From CAWJJM01 sp963843275 (GTDB lineage Bacteria; Acidobacteriota; Thermoanaerobaculia; Multivoradales; JBCCEF01): 64,000 nt of DNA. The notes beneath the pieces are model-generated. The model worked only from the letters and a program-made list of their open reading frames with translations. It ran no database searches and was not told the origin of the DNA. The position numbers were made by a program, and so were the translations under genes. This document shows, one piece after another, positions 46,054 through 54,756 of this stretch (positions are counted from its first letter, which is position 1; every line of letters begins with the position of its first letter). The stretch is taken from positions 1,736,001-1,800,000 of the forward strand of contig CAWJJM010000012.1 of the NCBI GenBank assembly GCA_963843275.1, in the 5' to 3' direction.

Positions 46054-48081
46054 ATGACGAAGACCCGCTGGCCGGCCCTCCTCGCACTCCCCGTCGCACT
46101 CCTGGCCCTCGCCGCCGCGCCGGTGGCACCGGCCGCCGCCGAGGCCGACGAGGCGGCCGCCGTCCCCGCCCCGATCGCGGTCCCCGACACCATCCGCGCC
46201 GAGGGGGTCCCCGCCATCCCCGAGGCGGCGGTGGCCGACCTGCTCCCCTACGAGAACCTCCGCGGCGGCACCTTCGAGGACTGGCACCCGACCGAGCGCC
46301 GGCTCCTCGTCCTCACCCGTTTCGCCCAGACCCGGCAGCTCCACGAGGTGTCGATGCCGCTCGGCAGCCGGCGCCAGCTCACCTTCTACGACGAGCGGGT
46401 CCTGGGCGGCCAGTACCGCCCCGGCCACGGCGACCAGATCGGCTTCACCATGGACGAGGGGGGCGCCGAGAACTACCAGCTCTTCCTGATGGACCGCGCG
46501 GCGGGGAAGGTGACCCGCCTGAGCGACGGCGTGCACCGCTACCAGGGAGCGATCTTCTCCCCCTCGGGCAAGAAGATCGCCTACGTCTCCAACGCCCGCA
46601 ACGGGCGCGACTTCGACCTCTACGTCGCCACCCCGGGCGACCCGGCGAGCGAGCGGCGGGTGGTCGAGCTCTCCGGCTCCTGGTACGCGACCGATTGGAG
46701 CCCGGACGAGACGAAGCTCGTGCTGCTCCACTACGTCTCCGCCAACCAGAGCTCGTTGCACCTGGTCGACCTGGCGAGCGGCGCGCTGACCGACCTCACC
46801 CCCGCCGCCGAGGGGACCAAGGTCTCCTGGGGCGGCGCCCTGTTCGCGCCCGACGGCACCCTCTACGCCACCACCGACCGCGACGGCGAGTTCAGCCGCC
46901 TGGCGCGCCGCGACCCGGCCTCGGGGGAGTGGACCGTGCTCACCGGCGACATCGACTGGGACGTGGAGGACTTCGACCTCTCCGACGACGGGCGGATGAT
47001 CGCCTTCTTCGTCAACGAGGACGGCTTCTCGCGGCCCTACGTCCGCGCCACCGCCGACGGCTCCGCCCTGCCTGCCCCGGAGCTGCCGCTCGGCGTCGCC
47101 CGCGGTCTGACCTTCCGCCCGCACAGCCACGAGCTCGCCTTCACCCTGAGCTGGGCCCGCTCCTCGTCCGACACCTACAGCTGGGACGTCGACGGCCGGC
47201 AGCTCACCCGCTGGACCGAGAGCGAGATGGGCGGCCTCGAGCCGACCCGCTTCGTGGTCCCGGAGCTGGTGCGCTACCCGACCTTCGACACCGCCGCCGA
47301 CGGCACGCGGCGCACCATCCCGGCCTTCGTCTACCGGCCCGATCCGGCGCGCCACCAGCCGCCCTGGCCGGTGTACGTCGACATCCACGGTGGCCCCGAG
47401 GGCCAGGAGCGCCCCAGCTTCCAGGGCACCACCAACTTCCTGCCGGACGAGCTCGGGGTGGCGGTCGTCTTTCCCAACGTGCGCGGCTCGGCGGGCTACG
47501 GCAAGAGCTATCTCGAGCTCGACAACGGACGCCGGCGCGAGGACTCGGTGCGCGACATCGGGGCGCTGCTCGACTGGATCGCCGCCCAGCCCGACCTCGA
47601 CGCCTCGCGGGTGATGGTGGGCGGCGGCTCCTACGGCGGCTACATGTCGCTGGCGACGATGGTCTTCTACCACGACCGCCTGTGCTGCGGCTTCGACTAC
47701 GTGGGGATCAGCAACTTCGTGACCTTCCTGGAGAACACCCAGGGGTACCGGCAGGACCTGCGGCGGGTCGAGTACGGCGACGAGTCCGACCCCGCGATGC
47801 GCGCCTTTCTCGACAAGATCTCGCCGCTGGCCCGCGCCGCGGAGATCGACAAGCCGATGCTGGTCGCCGCCGGCGCCAACGACCCGCGGGTCCCGCTGTC
47901 GGAGTCCGACCAGGTGGTCGCGGCGCTGCGCGGGGCCGGCGTGCCGGTGTGGTACCTGGTCGGCACCAACGAGGGCCACGGCTTCGCCAAGAAGGACAAC
48001 GCCGACTACCTGCGGTCGGTGTGGATCGAGTTCATCGAGAGCCACCTGCTGGCCGGCGGCGCCACCCCGCCGTCTCGGTAG
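46054..48081 (+). CDS. Exported S9 family prolyl oligopeptidase
   Basis: Secreted serine peptidase of 675 residues. A signal peptide (about 1-30) precedes a beta-propeller domain (about 60-410, with IFSPSGKKIAYVSNARNG and LYATTDRDGEFSRLARRDP blades). The alpha/beta-hydrolase domain has S526 in GGGSYGGYMS, D610 in AGANDPRVP and H642 in NEGHGFAKKDN. Similar to dipeptidyl- or acylaminoacyl-peptidases of the S9 group. Divergent from recN; TAGACT at 45964-45969 is a possible -10. It is followed after 12 bases by a SpoIIE-type phosphatase gene and probably forms an operon with it. Confidence 0.95.
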   Translation: MTKTRWPALLALPVALLALAAAPVAPAAAEADEAAAVPAPIAVPDTIRAEGVPAIPEAAVADLLPYENLRGGTFEDWHPTERRLLVLTRFAQTRQLHEVSMPLGSRRQLTFYDERVLGGQYRPGHGDQIGFTMDEGGAENYQLFLMDRAAGKVTRLSDGVHRYQGAIFSPSGKKIAYVSNARNGRDFDLYVATPGDPASERRVVELSGSWYATDWSPDETKLVLLHYVSANQSSLHLVDLASGALTDLTPAAEGTKVSWGGALFAPDGTLYATTDRDGEFSRLARRDPASGEWTVLTGDIDWDVEDFDLSDDGRMIAFFVNEDGFSRPYVRATADGSALPAPELPLGVARGLTFRPHSHELAFTLSWARSSSDTYSWDVDGRQLTRWTESEMGGLEPTRFVVPELVRYPTFDTAADGTRRTIPAFVYRPDPARHQPPWPVYVDIHGGPEGQERPSFQGTTNFLPDELGVAVVFPNVRGSAGYGKSYLELDNGRRREDSVRDIGALLDWIAAQPDLDASRVMVGGGSYGGYMSLATMVFYHDRLCCGFDYVGISNFVTFLENTQGYRQDLRRVEYGDESDPAMRAFLDKISPLARAAEIDKPMLVAAGANDPRVPLSESDQVVAALRGAGVPVWYLVGTNEGHGFAKKDNADYLRSVWIEFIESHLLAGGATPPSR

Positions 48082-48093
48082 ACCGCGCCACGG

Positions 48094-49464
48094 ATGCGGC
48101 CCCCCGGCCTCCAGGACCTGACGCTGCTCCCCGAGGACCGCGCCGTCCAGCGCTGGTTCGACGGGCGCAACTGGCGGCTGCTCGTCCCCTTCCTGTGGGG
48201 GTCGGTGGTGGCCAGCGCGGTGCTGGCGATGGTGTCGGCCGCGCACGGCCGTCCCGCGGTGGCGATCGCCGGCGCGGTCGACGCGGCAGCGCTGGTGGCG
48301 CTGTGGGCGCTGCGCCGCCGCGCCTGGTTCGCCGAGCAGCTCCGCGGGCTGACGGTCGGCGTGGTCCTGGTGCAGTTCGGCCTCGACGCGGTGCTGGCGG
48401 TCCCCGAGCTGCGCCTGGCGCTCAGCTTCGGGCTGTTCCCGTTGCTCCTCCTCTTCCTCCACCTGCGTCCCGCCGAATCCACCCTGCTCGCCGCGGCCTT
48501 CGGCGCCAGCGGCGTGGCCACCGCCCTGGCCGGCACCCAACCCGCCGGGCCGGCCCTCCTCGCCGGGCAGCTCATCGGCCTCAGCCTGCCGCCCCTCGTC
48601 GCCCTGGCCGCCGCCCTGGCGTTGAACCGCCGCCGGCGGCGACTCTTCCTCTCGCGGTGGCGGGAGCAGGTCACCCGCGAGCGCGAGCGCACCCGGATGC
48701 GCGACGAGCTGGCCGACGCCCGCAAGATCCAGCTCGCCATGCTGCCGGAGGGACCCCCGGTCAGCGACTGGCTCGACCTCGCCGCGCTCTCGCTGCCGGC
48801 CAGCGAGGTGGGCGGCGACTTCTACGACTACCTGGAGCTGCCGGGCGGGCGGTTGGCGGTGGCGGTGGGCGACGTGGCCGGGCACGGCGTGGCGTCCGGC
48901 CTGGTGCTGGCGGCGGTCAAGAGCGGCCTGCACCTGCTCGGCGACGAGCTGCTCGATCCCGTGCCGGTCTTCCAGCGCCTCGACCGCATGGTGCGCGAGG
49001 CGGTGCGCTGGCGGGTCTTCGTCACCCTGCTGGTGGCCATCTTCGAGCCGCGGGAGGGGCGGCTGCGCGTGGTGACCGCCGGCCACCCCCCGGCCCTGCA
49101 CCGGGGCGCGGGCGGCGCCACCCGCTGGCTCGGCCACGGCGCGCCGCCGCTCGGCACCCACCTGCCCGCCCGCTACCGCGAGTCCTCGGCCCCCCTCGGC
49201 GCGGGCGACCTGGTCCTCCTCTACACCGACGGGGTGACCGAGCTCGCCGACCTCGCCGGCGAGCCGTTCGGCCAGGACCGCCTGCAGCGCACCGCCGAGC
49301 GCCTGGAGCGGACCCGCGGCGGCTCGGCCCGGGCGCTTCGGGAGGAGCTCCTCGACGCCCTTTCCCACCACAAGGGCGACGCCCCCCAGCTCGACGACAT
49401 CACCCTGGTGGTGGGGCGGATCGGCCGTTCCGCGGACCCTGGCACACCCGTTGCAACCACGTAG
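48094..49464 (+). CDS. Membrane SpoIIE-type phosphatase
   Basis: Predicted PP2C-fold Ser/Thr phosphatase of 456 residues. Roughly six TM helices (about 28-185) lead into a coiled linker (RMRDELADARKIQLAMLP) and the SpoIIE domain with VGGDFYDYLELPGG, VGDVAGHG, TAGHPPAL and LLYTDGVTE motifs; the Asp metal ligands are kept. Unlike the phosphatase at 20.3 kb there is no HAMP or large external sensor. It starts 12 bases after the S9 peptidase gene and is followed 61 bases later by a small exported protein. Likely regulates an anti-sigma antagonist, but none is nearby. Confidence 0.9.
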   Translation: MRPPGLQDLTLLPEDRAVQRWFDGRNWRLLVPFLWGSVVASAVLAMVSAAHGRPAVAIAGAVDAAALVALWALRRRAWFAEQLRGLTVGVVLVQFGLDAVLAVPELRLALSFGLFPLLLLFLHLRPAESTLLAAAFGASGVATALAGTQPAGPALLAGQLIGLSLPPLVALAAALALNRRRRRLFLSRWREQVTRERERTRMRDELADARKIQLAMLPEGPPVSDWLDLAALSLPASEVGGDFYDYLELPGGRLAVAVGDVAGHGVASGLVLAAVKSGLHLLGDELLDPVPVFQRLDRMVREAVRWRVFVTLLVAIFEPREGRLRVVTAGHPPALHRGAGGATRWLGHGAPPLGTHLPARYRESSAPLGAGDLVLLYTDGVTELADLAGEPFGQDRLQRTAERLERTRGGSARALREELLDALSHHKGDAPQLDDITLVVGRIGRSADPGTPVATT

Positions 49465-49525
49465 GGGGACGACGACGACCCGGGCGGGTCCACAGCCGAC
49501 GAGATCTTCACCAGGAGAACCCCCC

Positions 49526-50155
49526 ATGCGACGCCCACTGCACCAACTCCTCTGCGCTTTCGGACTCCTGCTGGGCCAGTTCCTCGTGCCCGGCACGCTG
49601 ACCGTGCAGGCCGGCACGGCGGCCCCCGCCGCCGCCGCCCAGGGGACCACGACGGTGACCGGCACCGCGTTCCTCGTCGACCCCGAGACGTTGATGGTCA
49701 GCACGGCCGACGGCGAGGCCGTCTACCGGATCACCGAGGACACCGCCCTGCCGCCCGAGCTGCGCTCCACCGTCGACTGGGAGCTCGCCGAGGGCTTCCC
49801 GGTGGCGGTCCGTCCGGCCGCCGGCGACCGCGGCCGGGTCGCCGCGTTCCGCATCCTGTCGCCGCGCGGCGACCGCCGTACGCGGCCGGGTGAGATCGCC
49901 GGCGACGCCTTCCTGGTCGGGGCCGACCGCCTGGTCGTGTCGACCGACGACGGCGAGGCGGTCTACCGCCTGACCCCGGACACCCGCCTCCCCGAGGAGC
50001 TGCGGCGGACGGTGGACTGGGACGTGGTCGAGGGCCTGCCGGTCCGCGTCGAGCTCGGCGCCAGCGCCGACGGCCGCCGCGTGGTGCGGAGCTTCACCCT
50101 GCTGCCGCCGGCGGTGGGTCGTACCGCGGACGCCGGCGGCGACGGCGGTCGCTGA
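49526..50155 (+). CDS. Exported protein with a duplicated 80-residue unit
   Basis: Not recognised. The 209 residues start with a signal peptide (about 1-29). Two copies of one unit follow at about 46-95 and 126-175, spaced exactly 80 residues. Shared words are DGEAVYR, LP-ELR, TVDW and EG-PV; 33 of 50 aligned positions are identical. Each unit looks beta-rich and could be a small barrel or OB-like module. A CAGGAGAA Shine-Dalgarno precedes the ATG at 49526. It lies downstream of the S9 peptidase and SpoIIE phosphatase genes, likely in the same operon, with the IS element inserted just after it. Confidence 0.78.
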   Translation: MRRPLHQLLCAFGLLLGQFLVPGTLTVQAGTAAPAAAAQGTTTVTGTAFLVDPETLMVSTADGEAVYRITEDTALPPELRSTVDWELAEGFPVAVRPAAGDRGRVAAFRILSPRGDRRTRPGEIAGDAFLVGADRLVVSTDDGEAVYRLTPDTRLPEELRRTVDWDVVEGLPVRVELGASADGRRVVRSFTLLPPAVGRTADAGGDGGR

Positions 50156-50202
50156 GCCCGACTCCTCCCGCCGATCGGTCGGGGACATCGGTGACATTTC
50201 AG

Positions 50203-50227
50203 ACCGGGGACATGGGTAACAGTCTCG
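50203..50227 (+). repeat. Left inner terminal inverted repeat of IS
   Basis: 25 bases identical to the reverse complement of 51536-51560; contains CCGGGGACATGGGTAACAG. Confidence 0.9.
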
Positions 50228-50253
50228 GCCTTGGTTTCTCGTAGTCGCCGGGG

Positions 50254-50337
50254 CTGTGGGAGCGGTGGGAGCTGTGGGAATCCCGAAGGGATTTCCAGGG
50301 TGGGTGGTGGGGTGGGCAGCTTCCACGGCTTCCACAG
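50254..50337. other. Long hairpin in the IS 3' non-coding region
   Basis: Two 21-base arms (50254-50274 and 50317-50337) are complementary with only three mismatches, and a smaller hairpin (GGAATCCC/GGGATTTCC, 50277-50296) sits in the loop. It lies downstream of the transposase stop. It may block transcription passing through the element or regulate transposase expression. Confidence 0.6.
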
Positions 50338-50349
50338 TCCGACGCGCGA

Positions 50350-51501
50350 TCACAGCAGTTGGATCTTGCCGTCGCGGTCATCGTACCGGCCCAGCAGCAG
50401 CGGGCCGAAATACACCGACCACAGACCATCGTCGACCTCCTCGAGGCCGACGCGGTGGCCGCGCAGGACCTGGCTGACGAAGCGACGATCGCCACGCCAG
50501 CGGATGTCTCCCTTGCTCCGCACCCGGCGGACCTCGAAGTGCGCCGGATAGCTGACCCCGGCCTCGGGCGGGTAGGAGCGAGGAGATCTCTCGTAGAGCT
50601 CGGCAGGAGTCCGCTGCCCGATCCCCTCGTGCGGGCGCTCTTCGTTGTACTCCTGGCGGAAGCGGTCGAAAGACTCCTGCTGTCGGATTTCGCTCGCTGC
50701 CGGCGGACGAGCGGTCTCCGCCTTCAGCGTCCGGTGCATCCGCTCGTGACTGCCATTCTGCTCAGGGTGTCCCGGCTGGATCAGCACCGGCATGATTCCA
50801 AGCTCGATCCACCATGCTGAAAGGCGAGACAGCCGCCGCACCGACACCCCCGACGCAAACGGTGCACCGCCATCGCTGAGGATCTTCCGCGGCAGCCCGT
50901 AGGTGGCAAACAGCTCCTCGAAGACCGGTCGAGCATCGCCGTAGGCGACCCCCCTGCGGCCACGGCACCCCAGCACAAACCGGCTGTAGGCGTCGGCTAC
51001 CGTCAGCGGAAAACACATCCTGTGGTCGCCGAGCCGAAACTCGCCCTTGTAGTCCGCCGTCCAGACGTCGTTGGGCTCTCGCGGCTCCACCACCGGCTTG
51101 CTCGGGGCCCTCTTCACCCGGCTCGGCGGCCGAGTCGCCACCAGGCCGTGGCGTTTGAGAATCGATGTCGCCGTGCTCACCGCCGGCCAGCTCCAGCCCG
51201 GGTGCTGACGCCGCAGCCGTGCCAGGAGCTTCTTCGCTCCCCACCGTGGATGCGCTCGCCGCAGCTCCACCAGTGCGTCCTCACAGCGCTTCTCCGTGCG
51301 ATGAGGGCACCCTAGCGGACGACGCGACCGGTCCTTCAGTCCGTCGACCCCCTGCCGCGCATAGCGGCCGGCCCATTTGTAGCCCGTCTTGCGACTGATG
51401 CCGTACGTACGGCACAGCTCCGTCATCGTGTAGCGACAGCTCGACAAGGCCGCAATGAAGCGCAGGCGCTGGTCCACGGGCGTCGTCTCCTTCCACGGCA
51501 T
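50350..51501 (-). CDS. IS481-type transposase (DDE integrase core)
   Basis: Transposase of 383 residues. An N-terminal helix-turn-helix (about 10-60, TELCRTYGISRKTGYKWAGRY) is followed by an rve integrase core with D150 (VWTADYKG), D210 (LSDGGAPF) and E253 (NGSHERMHRTLK). The Asn usually found after the second Asp is Gly here. All three acidic residues are present and the frame is intact, so it may be active. The ATG at 51499-51501 lies just inside the right repeat. The C-terminal 60 residues match the typical IS481 tail. Confidence 0.95.
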   Translation of the reverse strand: MPWKETTPVDQRLRFIAALSSCRYTMTELCRTYGISRKTGYKWAGRYARQGVDGLKDRSRRPLGCPHRTEKRCEDALVELRRAHPRWGAKKLLARLRRQHPGWSWPAVSTATSILKRHGLVATRPPSRVKRAPSKPVVEPREPNDVWTADYKGEFRLGDHRMCFPLTVADAYSRFVLGCRGRRGVAYGDARPVFEELFATYGLPRKILSDGGAPFASGVSVRRLSRLSAWWIELGIMPVLIQPGHPEQNGSHERMHRTLKAETARPPAASEIRQQESFDRFRQEYNEERPHEGIGQRTPAELYERSPRSYPPEAGVSYPAHFEVRRVRSKGDIRWRGDRRFVSQVLRGHRVGLEEVDDGLWSVYFGPLLLGRYDDRDGKIQLL

Positions 51502-51535
51502 CGACCCACCTCCTTCGGTGTCCGATGCTCTCCGA

Positions 51536-51560
51536 CGAGACTGTTACCCATGTCCCCGGT
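51536..51560 (-). repeat. Right inner terminal inverted repeat of IS
   Basis: Perfect reverse complement of 50203-50227, followed outward by a second, slightly diverged copy. Confidence 0.9.
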
Positions 51561-51661
51561 ACGATCTGTTACCCATCTCCCCGGTCCGAACCCGCCCCAC
51601 CCCAACCCACCCGCCCCCTCCCTGCGCCGCGGCCGCGCAGGGCGAGCTACACTCCGGCGCC

Positions 51662-53059
51662 GTGCACGCGACGCTCCCCGGTCCCGACGCCACCGCTCCC
51701 CCCGTGCCCACCTCGGGGCCGGCGGCGGTGCGCCGCGAGGCGACGGCGACCCTGCGCCTGGCCGCGCCGTTGATCGGCGGCCAGCTCGCGATGATGGGGC
51801 TGAGCTTCCTCGACACGGTGATGGCCGGGCGGCTGGGCGCCGCGCCGCTGGCCGCGGTGGCGGTGGGGGCGAGCGTGTGGTCGGCCGTCAACCTGTTCGT
51901 CATCGGCGTGCTGCTGGCGGTGCCGCCCTTCGTGGCCGAGATGGAGGGCGGCAGGCGCCGCGAGCGGGTGGCGCCCTTCGCCCGCCAGGCCGTCTGGCTC
52001 GGCCAGGGCCTGGCCGTCCTCGCGGTGCTGCTGCTGCTCGGTGCCCGGCCGCTGCTCGTCGCGCTCCACATCCCGGCGGAGATCGTCCCCACCACGGTCG
52101 GCTACCTGCGGGGCCTCGCCTGGGGTCTGCCCGCCTGGTGCCTCTACCTGGTGCTGCGCTTCACCTCGGAGGGTCTGGGGATCACCCGCCCCATCCTCTA
52201 CTTCGGGCTCCTCGGGTTGCCGGTCGACGCGCTCGGCAACTGGGCGCTGATGTACGGTCGCTGGGGCCTGCCGGCGCTGGGCGCGGTGGGCTGCGGCCAC
52301 GCCACGGCGGTGGTGTGGACGGCGCAGGCCGTGGCGATGCTGCTCTACGTGGCGCGGCGGCGCCACTACCGCGACCTCGGCCTGCTCGCCCGGCTCGAGC
52401 CCCCCGATCCCCAGCGCCTGGCCGACCTGCTGCGGGTGGGCCTGCCGATCGGGGTCACCCTCTTCATCGAGGGCAGCATCTTCTCGGCGGTGGCGCTGGT
52501 GCTGGGACGCCTGGGCACGCGGGTGGTGGCGGCGCACCAGGTGGCGCTGAACTTCGCCGCCCTCACCTTCATGGTGCCGCTGGGGGTGTCGATGGCGATC
52601 ACGGTGCGGGTGGGCCAGGCCCTCGGCCGGCGCGACTCGGCCGGGGTGCGCTTCTCGGCGGCGGTGGGGACCGGCCTGGCGATGACCTCGCAGGCGCTGG
52701 CGGCGGCGGTGATGCTCGCCGCGCCGCGCGCCGTCGCCGGCCTCTACACGCGCGATCCCGAGGTGTTGTCGCTCGCCGTCCAGCTCCTCTTCCTCGCCGC
52801 CCTCTTCCAGCTCTCGGACGGGCTGCAGGCGAGCGCGGCCGGCGCCCTGCGCGGCGTCCGCGACACCCGGGTGCCGATGGGCATCGTGGTGGTGGCCTAC
52901 TGGGTGGTCGGGCTGCCGCTGGGCTACGGCCTGGCCTTCGGCGCCGGCCTCGGCGCGCGCGGCATGTGGATGGGCCTGATCGGCGGCCTGACGGTGGCCG
53001 CCGCCCTGCTCGCGGCGCGCTTCTGGCGGGTGTCGGCCCGGCTGCCGGCACCCGCCTGA
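51662..53059 (+). CDS. MATE family multidrug exporter
   Basis: Cation-coupled efflux protein of the inner membrane. The 465 residues form 12 hydrophobic helices in two homologous halves. The first helix has the PLIGGQLAMMGLSFLDTVMAG pattern of the NorM/MATE family, with AHQVALNFAALTFMVPLG as its counterpart in the second half. Length is typical. The GTG at 51662 lies eight bases after a TACACT box, another possible leaderless start. The IS element inserted about 75 bases upstream may have displaced the native promoter. Substrates cannot be predicted. Confidence 0.92.
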   Translation: MHATLPGPDATAPPVPTSGPAAVRREATATLRLAAPLIGGQLAMMGLSFLDTVMAGRLGAAPLAAVAVGASVWSAVNLFVIGVLLAVPPFVAEMEGGRRRERVAPFARQAVWLGQGLAVLAVLLLLGARPLLVALHIPAEIVPTTVGYLRGLAWGLPAWCLYLVLRFTSEGLGITRPILYFGLLGLPVDALGNWALMYGRWGLPALGAVGCGHATAVVWTAQAVAMLLYVARRRHYRDLGLLARLEPPDPQRLADLLRVGLPIGVTLFIEGSIFSAVALVLGRLGTRVVAAHQVALNFAALTFMVPLGVSMAITVRVGQALGRRDSAGVRFSAAVGTGLAMTSQALAAAVMLAAPRAVAGLYTRDPEVLSLAVQLLFLAALFQLSDGLQASAAGALRGVRDTRVPMGIVVVAYWVVGLPLGYGLAFGAGLGARGMWMGLIGGLTVAAALLAARFWRVSARLPAPA

Positions 53060-53077
53060 GCCGCGGCGCGGCGGCCC

Positions 53078-54637
53078 CTACTCCGGCGCGATGTAGTAGA
53101 CGACCAGCCGCGCCCGGCGCGGGTGCGCGGAGTCGTTGACGAACTCCCCGTAGACCACGCTGCCACCGCCGGCGAGCGGCAGGATCACCGGGTGGTCGGG
53201 CCAGCGGGCCCCGGGCACCGGGCAGTCCCGCCCCGGGAAGCAGCGGCCGACCGCATTCCCGCCTTCGGCGAAGAACCCGTAGCCGCGGTAGGTGACCCCG
53301 GGGGGCAGCACCACGCCGAGAACCTGGCAGGCGCCGTCGCCGGTGACCGCGGCCAACCCGCCGCCGGCCAGGGCGGTGGGGTCCACACCCGCCATGCCCG
53401 GCGCCGTCGCCGCCACCCGGTCGGGGAGGTCGGAGGGACAGGGACCGGTCCGGCCCGGCGGCACCGTCCGCTCCACCACCGCGGCGGACTCGCGGGAGCG
53501 GCAGGTCTTGCAGGACTCACCCCGCTCCACCGCGAAGCGCGGCGGGGCCGGCAGCAGGTCGGTCTCCGGCTCGACGGCGGGAGCGACCGGAGCCGGCGGC
53601 GGCGGCGTCGGGGAGGCCACGGGCGGCTCCTCGACGGGCGGTCCGGGGGCCGCCGTCGGCGCGGGTGCCTCAGGCGGCGGCTCGACCGCCGGCGGAGCGG
53701 GTGCCGGCTGGCGGGCCGCCGGTTCCTCCACGGCGGGCGCAGGCGAGCGCTCCTCCTCGGCAGGCGGTGCCGCCGGTTCCTCGACGGCGGGCGCCGCCGC
53801 GGGCGCCTCCTCGGGGGCCGTGGCCGGCGGCACCACCGGAGCGGGCGCGGCTGGCGGCTCTTCCACCGGAGGCGTGGCCGAGGGCTCTTCCACCGGAGGC
53901 GCGGCCGAGGGCTCCTCCACCGGAGGCGCGGCCGAGGGCTCCTCCACCGGAGGCGCGGCCGAGGGCTCTTCCACCGGAGGCGCGGCCGAGGGTGGCTCCT
54001 CCACCGGGGGCGTGGCCGAGGGCGGGGGCACAGGCCTGGTGGGCGGCCGCTCCGGCGCGGCGGCCTCGGGAACCGCCTCCCGCGGGGGCACGGGCGCCGC
54101 CTCCGGCGCGGGGGCCGGCGGGACGGTACCGACCGGCGGCGCGGTGCCGGTCGCCGGGGTCCGCGGGACGGCGGGTTCCGGCGCCGGCCGCTCCACCGCC
54201 GCCGGCTCCCGCCGCGGCGGCGGCGCCGGGGGCGCCGGCGGCGGCGCGGTCACCTTGAAGAACCGCCACCGCAGGTCCGGCGCCTCGACGTCCCGGGCCG
54301 GCGAACCGAGGACCTCGGCGCGGCGGCCCGGGTCGACCCGGACGCTCATCACGTAGGCGGACCGCCCGTCGACCCACAGGTCGAGCCGCCACAGGCCCGG
54401 CACCGGGACGTAGACGACCGCCCGCCCCTCGGCATCGGTGGTCACCGGCGCCGGCGCCGGCCCGCCGCCCGGCCCCTCGAGGCGCAGGCGCACCTCCACC
54501 CCGGGCGCCGGGCCGTGTCCCTGGCGCACCTGGATGCCGACGGCGGGCCAGGCGGGGTCGGCCGCCGGCGAGGGGAGGGGAAGGGCGAGCAGGGCCACCG
54601 CGGCCCCGGCGAGAACGAGCAGGACGGAACGCCGCAT
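53078..54637 (-). CDS. Exported Pro/Glu-rich repeat protein
   Basis: Not recognised as a named protein. The 519 residues have a signal peptide (about 1-25), then a beta-sandwich domain (about 30-125) resembling a carboxypeptidase regulatory-like fold (GVEVRLRLEGPGG, TDAEGRAVVYVPVPG). A long Pro/Ala/Glu-rich region (about 130-365) follows, with six tandem copies of an APPVEEPSA-type nonapeptide (about 206-261). A C-terminal Cys-containing globular domain (about 370-519) has CKTC, GACQVLG and GRCFPGRDCPVPG. It ends 18 bases from the MATE stop, convergently. The proline region could span the periplasm or cell wall. Confidence 0.72.
   Translation of the reverse strand: MRRSVLLVLAGAAVALLALPLPSPAADPAWPAVGIQVRQGHGPAPGVEVRLRLEGPGGGPAPAPVTTDAEGRAVVYVPVPGLWRLDLWVDGRSAYVMSVRVDPGRRAEVLGSPARDVEAPDLRWRFFKVTAPPPAPPAPPPRREPAAVERPAPEPAVPRTPATGTAPPVGTVPPAPAPEAAPVPPREAVPEAAAPERPPTRPVPPPSATPPVEEPPSAAPPVEEPSAAPPVEEPSAAPPVEEPSAAPPVEEPSATPPVEEPPAAPAPVVPPATAPEEAPAAAPAVEEPAAPPAEEERSPAPAVEEPAARQPAPAPPAVEPPPEAPAPTAAPGPPVEEPPVASPTPPPPAPVAPAVEPETDLLPAPPRFAVERGESCKTCRSRESAAVVERTVPPGRTGPCPSDLPDRVAATAPGMAGVDPTALAGGGLAAVTGDGACQVLGVVLPPGVTYRGYGFFAEGGNAVGRCFPGRDCPVPGARWPDHPVILPLAGGGSVVYGEFVNDSAHPRRARLVVYYIAPE
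53856..54020. repeat. 27-bp tandem repeat, six units
   Basis: Five 27-base units (53856-53990) and one 30-base unit (53991-54020), nearly identical, in frame within the Pro/Glu-rich protein. They encode the repeated APPVEEPSA-like nonapeptide. Copy number is likely to vary between strains. Confidence 0.9.
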
Positions 54638-54756
54638 GGCGCTGACCTCCGCGGGAGGGGTTCGGGTGCGGCCGGTCCGGACCGGCCTCGCGAGATGACG
54701 TCTCAAGGCTCTCCCGATCATACGGGAAAGCCAGCGGATCGACCGCCGGGGCGGGC

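Larger units (their letters stand above)
50176..51588 (-). mobile_element. IS481-family insertion sequence
   Basis: One transposase gene bracketed by inverted repeats. The inner 25-base repeat is perfect (50203-50227 and 51536-51560). Each end also has a second, diverged copy of the same unit just outside it (about 50178-50202 and 51561-51587), so each end carries two tandem repeats. Base composition is clearly lower in G+C than the neighbours, which supports recent arrival. No target duplication could be recognised, so the outer limits are approximate. It separates the 46-50 kb operon from the MATE exporter gene. Confidence 0.88.

Noticed and set aside
44101..49704. Very long minus-strand open frame across recN and the S9/SpoIIE genes
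   Set aside because: Only the recN part (to 45891) has protein-like sequence. The rest is Gly/Val/Glu/Arg-rich antisense of plus-strand genes, a common artefact of high G+C DNA.
50172..51600. Target-site duplication flanking the IS element
   Set aside because: No convincing identical short sequence was found just outside the repeats, so none is claimed.
53856..54020. CRISPR-like array
   Set aside because: The 27-base units are contiguous, with no spacers, and encode an in-frame peptide repeat.
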